The notes under the pieces are model-generated. The model did not search any database. It was not told where the DNA came from and was given only the letters and a program-made list of their open reading frames with translations. Shown in pieces: positions 1 through 5,158 of a stretch of 6,893 nt of DNA (positions within the stretch are counted from its first letter, which is position 1; each line of letters opens with the position of its first letter). Made by a program: the position numbers and the translations under genes. This stretch comes from an uncultured Lachnospiraceae bacterium (GTDB lineage: Bacteria > Bacillota > Clostridia > Lachnospirales > Lachnospiraceae): positions 1-6,893 of the forward strand of contig CAJOQO010000348.1 of NCBI GenBank assembly GCA_905236545.1, read 5' to 3'.

Positions 1-1
1 C

Positions 2-793
2 GCATGGCCGAAGGTGACCGATATTCCAGAGAATGACGGTCTGGGCTTTACCATGAAGTGGAACATGGGCTGGATGCATGATTTCATTGAATACATGAAG
101 CTGGATCCCTACTTCCGCAAGTTCAACCACAACCGCATGACATTTGCGATGACCTACGCCTACTCCGAGAAGTACTGCCTGGTGCTCTCCCATGATGAGG
201 TGGTTCATCTGAAATGCTCTATGATCAATAAGATGCCGGGCCTGTATGACGACAAGTTCGCGAACCTGCGGGCCGGCTATGCGTTCATGCTGGGGCATCC
301 CGGAAAGAAGCTCCTGTTCATGGGACAGGAGTTCGCGCAGGAGAGAGAGTGGTGCGAAGACCGCGAGCTTGACTGGTACCTGCTGGAGGAGCCGAAGCAC
401 CGCCAGATGCAGGACTTTGTCCGCGAGCTGCTTCAGCTGTACAGGAAGACCCCGGCGCTGTACGACGCGGACTGTGTTCCGGAGGGCTTCGAGTGGATCA
501 ATGCCGACGACGCCGACCGCAGCATCTACAGCTTCCTGCGCCACAGCCAGGACGGAAAGAGCAACCTGCTCTTTGTGATCAACTTCACGCCGATGGCGCG
601 TCCGGATTACCGGGTCGGCTGCACGAAGAAATGCACCTACACGCTGGTTCTGGACGGCGACGACATGCGCTTCGGCGGACATGGCACCGAGCATCCGCAG
701 AAGTATAAGGCGGTTGAGAGCGAGTGCGACGGGAAACCGTACTCCTTCGCGTTTGACCTGCCGCCCTATGGCGTGGCGGTATTTAAGTACTGA
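2..793 (+). CDS. glgB: 1,4-alpha-glucan branching enzyme GlgB, C-terminal part (5' end outside the window)
   Basis: GlgB cuts alpha-1,4 glucan chains and rejoins the pieces through alpha-1,6 links, making branches in glycogen in the cytoplasm. The frame is open to the left edge. It begins with AWPKVT, the family motif that follows the catalytic Glu strand, so the GTG at 14 is an internal Val codon and not a start. About 263 residues remain of a protein usually 630-700 long. Visible are KWNMGWMHD, then SHDEVVH with the third catalytic Asp of the GH13 barrel (codon 194-196), then KMPG, KKLLFMGQEFAQ and ELDWYLL, followed by the C-terminal beta-sandwich ending in PYGVAVFKY. From memory the usual motif is HGK after the SHDEVV block; here it reads HLK. 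The catalytic Asp and Glu of the earlier barrel strands lie outside the window. The TGA stop falls inside the first unit of a 14-bp tandem repeat. Identification is secure. Confidence 0.96.
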   Translation, partial: AWPKVTDIPENDGLGFTMKWNMGWMHDFIEYMKLDPYFRKFNHNRMTFAMTYAYSEKYCLVLSHDEVVHLKCSMINKMPGLYDDKFANLRAGYAFMLGHPGKKLLFMGQEFAQEREWCEDRELDWYLLEEPKHRQMQDFVRELLQLYRKTPALYDADCVPEGFEWINADDADRSIYSFLRHSQDGKSNLLFVINFTPMARPDYRVGCTKKCTYTLVLDGDDMRFGGHGTEHPQKYKAVESECDGKPYSFAFDLPPYGVAVFKY

Positions 794-882
794 GCGTTAA
801 GTACTGCGTGTTAAGTACTGAGCGTCAAGTACGGAGCATGAAGTATTGAGCGTTAAGTGCTGAGCATGCAGTACGGAGCAGG
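785..882 (+). repeat. Degenerate tandem repeat, seven 14-bp units, overlapping the glgB stop codon
   Basis: Seven consecutive 14-base units start at 785, 799, 813, 827, 841, 855 and 869. The first unit, AAGTACTGAGCGTT, carries the last two glgB codons (Lys-Tyr) and its TGA stop. Differences from that unit are 2, 1, 3, 1, 3 and 5 bases in units two to seven, so decay is greatest at the distal end. Units 4, 6 and 7 share GGAGCA or GAGCAT variants, which suggests repeated slippage or unequal exchange. The period is not a multiple of three, so this is not a coding repeat. No function can be assigned; it separates glgB from the following intergenic DNA. Confidence 0.9.
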
Positions 883-1093
883 ATTCCGCCGCCACAGACC
901 GTGAGCGTCCTGTTTGCCTGCGTCATCTGTACAGGGATCTGTACCGGATCAGCATAGGATCTGTTTCAGAACAACTTTTCATTCTGCTGGCAATTCGTTC
1001 TTTCTGAACAGCTCCATAGTCATCTGACGAAGTGCTTCCGGTACAGCTCCAGGGAATCCATCTATGATTCCTGACTGTTTCTGAGGGAGAGGT
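883..1093. other. Intergenic region between the 14-bp repeat and gdpP, with short inverted repeats
   Basis: I find no credible gene here. It contains a perfect 6-bp inverted repeat with a 4-nt loop (GTACAG 929-934, CTGTAC 939-944), a 7-bp inverted repeat (TTCAGAA 965-971, TTCTGAA 1002-1008), and a 6-bp inverted repeat with a 7-nt loop (GGAATC 1053-1058, GATTCC 1066-1071). GGATCTGT occurs twice, at 935-942 and 957-964. None of the hairpins is followed by a T-run, so no clear rho-independent terminator for glgB is visible. The gdpP promoter is expected in this stretch. Confidence 0.6.
1063..1068 (+). promoter_or_regulatory. Possible -10 element (TATGAT) upstream of gdpP
   Basis: TATGAT lies 25 nt before the gdpP start codon and differs from TATAAT at one position. 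No good -35 stands 16-18 nt upstream; the nearest candidate, GTACAG at 1041-1046, is poor. The element falls within the 1053-1071 inverted repeat. It is the best candidate seen close to gdpP but is weak. Confidence 0.25.
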
Positions 1094-3217
1094 ATGAAGC
1101 CTGGGTCCGGAGTGCAATACGGCAGATATTTGAGGATGCACTGGAGCTGGAATGTTTATCTGGGGCTGACTCTGTTTGGCCTGTCGGCAGGTCTGTTTTT
1201 TGTTGACCGCCGGGCAGGTCTGATCAGTGTGATCTTCAGCTGCTGCTATTATCTCGTCATCCTTCTGATCTATCTGTACTACAGGCCCCGGATCATGCAG
1301 GCGATGATCCGGTTCGCGGGCCGGTTCGGAGATGTCCAGGCCCAGGTTCTGCGGGAGCTGGAGATTCCGGCCGGAATCGTGGACAGGGAAGGCAGGATCC
1401 AATGGATGAATGACCGCCTTCTCGCCCTGACAGGTTTGTCAGAGCATTATCATAAGCCGATCGATACGATCTTTCCTTATCTGACGAAGCCCGTATTCCC
1501 CGTGAATTCCGAGACAAAGGATATCAGCCTGGAACACGAAGGGACGCATCTGCGGGCTCATATACAGAAGATCGCACTGGAGAAGGTAGTGGACGGCAAT
1601 CTTCTTTCCGGGCAGGCGTCCGATCCGGATCAGGAGGATTGGGATCCGGATCACAGACGTCAGGATCCGGATTACAGGCTTCGGGAGCCGGAGAAGGAGA
1701 ACTGGCTCTACATGATCTACCTGATCGACGAGACGGAGCTGACCGCCCTGCGCAGGGAGATGCGCGAGGAGAAGGCCGTCGTAGCGCTGGTTTATCTGGA
1801 TAACTACGAAGAAGCGATGGACAACATAGATGAGGTGCATTCCTCTCTGATGAATGTCCTGATCGACAGGGAGATCAACAAGTACAGTCTTGCGCATCAG
1901 GCGCTGAGCAAGAAGCTGGAGAAGGACAAGTACCTTCTGATCATGAACCAGAAGAGCCTCTCGGGACTGGAGGAAGATCATTTCTCCCTGCTCGAGGAAG
2001 TCAAGACCGTCAATATCGGCAACGAGATCGTCATGACGATCAGCATCGGCGTCGGCGTGGGCGGCGACGACTATAACCAGAATTATGAATACGCCCGGAC
2101 GGCGATGGAGATGGCCCTGGGGCGCGGCGGAGACCAGGCGGTGCTGAACCGGGATGGCCAGATGAAGTTCTTCGGCGGCAAGTCCCAGAGCGGGGAGCGC
2201 CATACCAGAGTCAAGGCCCGCGTCAAGGCGCAGGCCATGCGCGAGATCATGGAATCGAAAGACCGCGTGCTCACGATGGGGCACAAGATCACGGACATGG
2301 ATTCTCTGGGCGCAGCGGTGGGCATCTACCGGGCGGCGAAAACGCTGGGCAAGCAGGTTTACATTGTTCTCGGGGAGGATTCTCTGCCGATCCGGAACTG
2401 GCTGACGATGCTTCGGGAGAGCCGCGACTACGAGGAGGAGATCTTCATTTCCCACGAAAAGGCGGTCGAAATCTGTGACGGCAACACGGCAGTGGTTGTT
2501 GTGGACACTGCCCGCAGGACGATGGTGGAATGTGAGGAGCTGCTCTCGAAGACAAAGACCATCGTCGTGCTGGATCATCACCGGCAGTCAACGGAACAGA
2601 TCCAGAACGCCGCGCTGTCCTACATAGAGCCGGGCGCTTCGTCCGCCTGCGAGATGGTGGCGGAGATCCTGCAGTATTTTGAGGAAAATGTGCGCCTGAA
2701 GAGCCTGGAGGCAGACTGTCTGTACGCAGGCATCATCATCGACACAAACGGCTTCGTGGCAAAGACCAGCGCAAGGACATTTGAGGCGGCAGCCTACCTG
2801 AGGCGCATGGGGGCGGACGTCACCCGGGTGCGCAAGGCGCTTCGGGAGGACATGGACAGCTACAAGGCAAGGGCGGAAGCGGTCAGGCACGCGGAGTACT
2901 TCATGGGACGCTTTGCCATCTCGATTCTTCCGAGCGAGGGACTGGTCAGCCCGAATGTGGTTGGAGCGCAGGCGGCCAATGAGCTTCTCGATATTATCGG
3001 CGTCACTGCGTCATTTGTCGTGACCAATTACAGCGGGAAGGTATTCATCTCCGCAAGGGCGATCGACGAGGTGAATGTGCAGGTGATCATGGAGAGGCTC
3101 GGCGGAGGCGGACATATGAACATCGCCGGCGCCCAGCTGCAGGATGTGACCTGCGGCGAAGCGGTGCTGCGTATCAAGGAAATACTTACTACCATGACGG
3201 AGGCGGGAGAGATATGA
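1094..3217 (+). CDS. gdpP: GdpP family membrane-anchored c-di-AMP phosphodiesterase (PAS, degenerate GGDEF, DHH/DHHA1)
   Basis: GdpP (YybT) hydrolyses cyclic di-AMP to pApA and so tunes osmolyte, cell wall and stress responses. The 707 residues show two membrane helices (about 20-38 and 42-62), a PAS region (about 88-215), a degenerate GGDEF domain (about 227-360, with EKDKY at 276-280 in the place of GGDEF, as expected for this family), and a DHH/DHHA1 phosphoesterase (about 390-700). Likely metal ligands are all present: H397, D401 and D403 in GHKITDMD, D471 in VVVDTARR, D494-H495-H496, and D550 in IIIDTNG. GGGGH at 670-674 marks DHHA1. An insertion of four seven-residue repeats (177-204) lies in the PAS region and helps explain the length above the usual roughly 650-660. 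The ATG at 1094 follows the purine-rich AGGGAG at 1084-1089, and the hydrophobic N-terminus fits the family. Its end overlaps rplI by 4 nt. Confidence 0.96.
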   Translation: MKPGSGVQYGRYLRMHWSWNVYLGLTLFGLSAGLFFVDRRAGLISVIFSCCYYLVILLIYLYYRPRIMQAMIRFAGRFGDVQAQVLRELEIPAGIVDREGRIQWMNDRLLALTGLSEHYHKPIDTIFPYLTKPVFPVNSETKDISLEHEGTHLRAHIQKIALEKVVDGNLLSGQASDPDQEDWDPDHRRQDPDYRLREPEKENWLYMIYLIDETELTALRREMREEKAVVALVYLDNYEEAMDNIDEVHSSLMNVLIDREINKYSLAHQALSKKLEKDKYLLIMNQKSLSGLEEDHFSLLEEVKTVNIGNEIVMTISIGVGVGGDDYNQNYEYARTAMEMALGRGGDQAVLNRDGQMKFFGGKSQSGERHTRVKARVKAQAMREIMESKDRVLTMGHKITDMDSLGAAVGIYRAAKTLGKQVYIVLGEDSLPIRNWLTMLRESRDYEEEIFISHEKAVEICDGNTAVVVVDTARRTMVECEELLSKTKTIVVLDHHRQSTEQIQNAALSYIEPGASSACEMVAEILQYFEENVRLKSLEADCLYAGIIIDTNGFVAKTSARTFEAAAYLRRMGADVTRVRKALREDMDSYKARAEAVRHAEYFMGRFAISILPSEGLVSPNVVGAQAANELLDIIGVTASFVVTNYSGKVFISARAIDEVNVQVIMERLGGGGHMNIAGAQLQDVTCGEAVLRIKEILTTMTEAGEI
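1622..1705 (+). repeat. Four tandem 21-bp (seven-residue) repeats inside gdpP
   Basis: The units start at 1622, 1643, 1664 and 1685 and encode DPDQEDW, DPDHRRQ, DPDYRLR and EPEKENW (GdpP residues 177-204). The first three units begin with the identical nine bases GATCCGGAT. Units 2 and 3 agree at 17 of 21 bases, and units 1 and 2 at 13 of 21. The fourth has diverged but keeps the (D/E)P(D/E) pattern. The segment lies just before LYMIYLIDET, which resembles the last strand of a PAS domain, so it probably extends the preceding loop. It is highly charged and probably flexible. Confidence 0.85.
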
Positions 3218-3660
3218 AGGTAATTCTGTTGCAGGATGTCAATAAGGTCGGCAAAAAGGGCGACATGGTGGAGGCTGCGGATGCCTACGCGCGCAATGTG
3301 CTGATCCGCAGGAAGCTGGCTGTCGAGGCGACCGGAAAGACGATCAATGACCTGAAGCTGAAGAAGGCGAATGATGAGAAGGTCGCCGAGGAGAACCTGG
3401 AGGCTGCCAGGGCGCTGAAGGAGAGGCTCGATCAGAGCAGCGTCGTCGTGAAGGCCAAGACCGGCGAGGGCGATAAGCTGTTCGGTTCGATCTCGGGCAA
3501 GGAGATCGCGGAGGCCGCGAAGGAGCAGCTTGGCATCGAGCTGGATAAGAGGAAGATTGTCGTGGAGAATCCGATCAAAACGATCGGAACGATGTCGGTT
3601 CTTGTGAAGCTGCATCCGCAGGTGAAGGCGCAGCTGAGCGTGAAGGTGGAGAAGCTGTAA
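3214..3660 (+). CDS. rplI: 50S ribosomal protein L9 (bL9)
   Basis: bL9 binds 23S rRNA near the L1 stalk and reaches across the ribosome surface, where it helps keep the reading frame. The protein is 148 residues, the usual length. The N-terminal RNA-binding domain starts MKVILLQDVNKVGKKGDMVE and continues with ADAYARNVLI. A long charged connecting helix (about 42-75) follows, then the C-terminal domain with GDKLFGSIS and the ending QLSVKVEKL. After YARNVLI the sequence is RRKLA, where family members usually have PKGLA. The start ATG overlaps the gdpP stop as ATGA, with GGAGG at 3199-3203 and GGGAGA at 3205-3210 as ribosome binding sequence. This points to translational coupling. dnaB follows after 4 nt, the standard Firmicute order. 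Confidence 0.98.
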   Translation: MKVILLQDVNKVGKKGDMVEAADAYARNVLIRRKLAVEATGKTINDLKLKKANDEKVAEENLEAARALKERLDQSSVVVKAKTGEGDKLFGSISGKEIAEAAKEQLGIELDKRKIVVENPIKTIGTMSVLVKLHPQVKAQLSVKVEKL

Positions 3661-3664
3661 CGGA

Positions 3665-5032
3665 ATGGATGAGAATATCAATGAGATCCGGCGTATTCCG
3701 CCGCATAGTCAGGAGGCTGAGCAGTCTGTCATCGGATCGATGATGATCGATCCGGAGGCGATCGCAGCCTCTTCCTCCATTCTTACGGAGGAAGATTTTT
3801 TCCACAGACCATACGCGCTTTTGTTTCGTGCGATCGTGGATCTGGACGCTGCCGGCCGCGCGGTAGACGAGGTGACGCTCCAGAACCGGCTGCGCGAGAT
3901 GGATGCGCCGGAGGATCTGGCAAGCGCGCAGACGCTGGCGGAGCTCGTGGCGTCGGTGCCGGTCTCGACGAATGCGAAGCATTACGCGAGGATCGTGGCT
4001 GAAAAGGCACAGCTTCGGAGAATGATCCGGACCATGGAGGAGCTGACTTCCGCGTGTTACGCCGACCGGGAGAAGACAGAGGATCTGAGTGACCGGATGG
4101 AGAAGCAGGTCTTCCAGCTGCTGACGAAGCGGCAGGGGAGGGAGCTGACCCCCATTGCGGATATCGTGATGGACGCGCTGGACCGCATCTCCGCGGCGAG
4201 CAGCCAGAACAGCTCGATCACCGGCCTGGCTACAGGCTTCCACGATCTGGACTTCAAGACCAGCGGCTTCCAGCCCTCGGATCTGATCCTGGTGGCGGCA
4301 AGACCTTCCATGGGAAAGACGGCGTTTGTCCTGAACATCGGCGCATACATGGCATTTCGCGAGAAAAGGCGCGTCGCGATCTTCTCCCTTGAGATGTCGA
4401 AGGAGCAGCTGGTCAACCGTCTGCTGGCGCAGGAGTCCAATATCGACGCGACGAGGCTGCGCAATGGGCGCCTGAAGGATTCGGAGTGGGAAAACCTGGT
4501 GATGGGCGCGGATGTGATCGGGAAGTCGAACCTGATCATCGACGACACGCCCGGCATCTCGGTTCCGGAGCTTCGGAGCAAATGCCGGCGGCTGAAGCTG
4601 GAGGGCGGGCTTGACTGTATCATGGTTGACTACCTGCAGCTGATGAGCGGAAGCGGCCGCGGCAATGACTCCAGGCAGCAGGAGATCTCGGAGATCTCGC
4701 GCGGGCTGAAGGAGGTTGCGCGTGAGCTGCATGTGCCGCTGATCGCGCTGAGCCAGCTGTCCCGCGCGGTGGAGCAGAGGCCGGATCACCGTCCGGTGCT
4801 GAGCGACCTGAGGGAGTCCGGCGCCATCGAGCAGGACGCGGACGTGGTGATCTTCCTGTACCGGGATGACTATTACAATAAGGATTCCGAGCGGCAGGGC
4901 ATCGCGGATATCCTGATCCGGAAACAGAGGAACGGCCCGCTGGGCGACGTGGAGCTGGTATGGCTTCCGGAGTACACGAAGTTCGCGAATCCGGCAAATG
5001 AGCGTGACCGCGCGCAGAACCCGGGCGGATGA
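3665..5032 (+). CDS. dnaB: Replicative DNA helicase DnaB (called DnaC in Bacillus)
   Basis: This is the hexameric helicase that unwinds DNA at the replication fork and recruits primase. The 455 residues match the usual length. The N-terminal domain begins with IPPHSQEAEQSVIGSMM (11-27), the typical DnaB opening. The RecA-like ATPase domain starts near 185 (TGLATGFHDLD). Walker A is ARPSMGKT (212-219, K218, T219), the catalytic Glu is E243 in SLEM, and Walker B is CIMVDYLQLM (D322). SQLSR (363-367), DLRESGAIEQDAD (381-393) and the KQRNGP motif (420-425, R422) are present. The helicase core is uninterrupted, so there is no intein. The start ATG lies 4 nt after the rplI stop, with AAGGTGGAG at 3643-3651 as a distant binding sequence, so coupling to rplI is likely. 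The stop overlaps the next ATG as ATGA. Confidence 0.98.
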   Translation: MDENINEIRRIPPHSQEAEQSVIGSMMIDPEAIAASSSILTEEDFFHRPYALLFRAIVDLDAAGRAVDEVTLQNRLREMDAPEDLASAQTLAELVASVPVSTNAKHYARIVAEKAQLRRMIRTMEELTSACYADREKTEDLSDRMEKQVFQLLTKRQGRELTPIADIVMDALDRISAASSQNSSITGLATGFHDLDFKTSGFQPSDLILVAARPSMGKTAFVLNIGAYMAFREKRRVAIFSLEMSKEQLVNRLLAQESNIDATRLRNGRLKDSEWENLVMGADVIGKSNLIIDDTPGISVPELRSKCRRLKLEGGLDCIMVDYLQLMSGSGRGNDSRQQEISEISRGLKEVARELHVPLIALSQLSRAVEQRPDHRPVLSDLRESGAIEQDADVVIFLYRDDYYNKDSERQGIADILIRKQRNGPLGDVELVWLPEYTKFANPANERDRAQNPGG

Positions 5033-5097
5033 ACGGCATGAAGGAAAACGATATCTACATCGTGGAGTGCGCCGGCGGAACGTGGGATACGGAATGA
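5029..5097 (+). pseudogene. Broken partial copy of the GIY-YIG gene start (22-residue reading frame)
   Basis: The ATG at 5029 overlaps the dnaB stop (ATGA), and the frame ends at TGA 5095-5097 after 22 residues. The stretch 5029-5093 aligns without gaps to the next 65 bases, the true start of the GIY-YIG gene, with 11 mismatches (54 of 65 identical). The protein keeps IYIVECA but has Asp where the intact copy has the first Tyr of YIY and the Tyr of YTG, both expected to be functionally important. Because 65 is not a multiple of three, the duplication shifts the frame and the copy terminates exactly where the second begins, again as ATGA. It could serve only as a leader that passes ribosomes from dnaB to the next gene; that is inference. 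Confidence 0.75.
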
Positions 5098-5158
5098 ACG
5101 GCATGGGGAAGAGCTATATCTACATCGTGGAGTGTGCCGACGGAACCTGGTATACGGG
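5029..5158 (+). repeat. Diverged 65-bp tandem duplication (5029-5093 and 5094-5158)
   Basis: Both units open with ATGAACGGCATG and share a central identical block, ATCTACATCGTGGAGTG. Six of the 11 mismatches cluster at unit positions 13-22 and the rest are scattered. This level of divergence argues against an assembly artefact and for an old duplication. Confidence 0.9.

Noticed and set aside
929..944. Perfect GTACAG/CTGTAC hairpin as a glgB terminator
   Set aside because: It has no T-run after the stem and lies about 135 nt beyond the stop codon.
923..1402. Minus-strand frame covering the intergenic region and the gdpP start
   Set aside because: Most of it is antisense to the conserved gdpP N-terminus, and no protein family is recognisable.
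3665..5032. Possible intein or insertion in dnaB, a common intein host
   Set aside because: The helicase motifs are continuous at normal spacing and the protein is of normal length.
4998..5093. Upstream in-frame ATG that would add 32 residues to the GIY-YIG-MtnA protein
   Set aside because: The extra residues are dnaB 3' sequence and the duplicated segment read out of frame, basic and without homology; the ATG at 5094 matches the GIY-YIG gene start.
3575..5104. A long open frame on the minus strand (509 codons) opposite rplI-dnaB
   Set aside because: It is antisense to two clearly conserved genes, shows no recognisable domain, and has the Arg/Leu/His-rich composition of an antisense shadow in GC-rich DNA.
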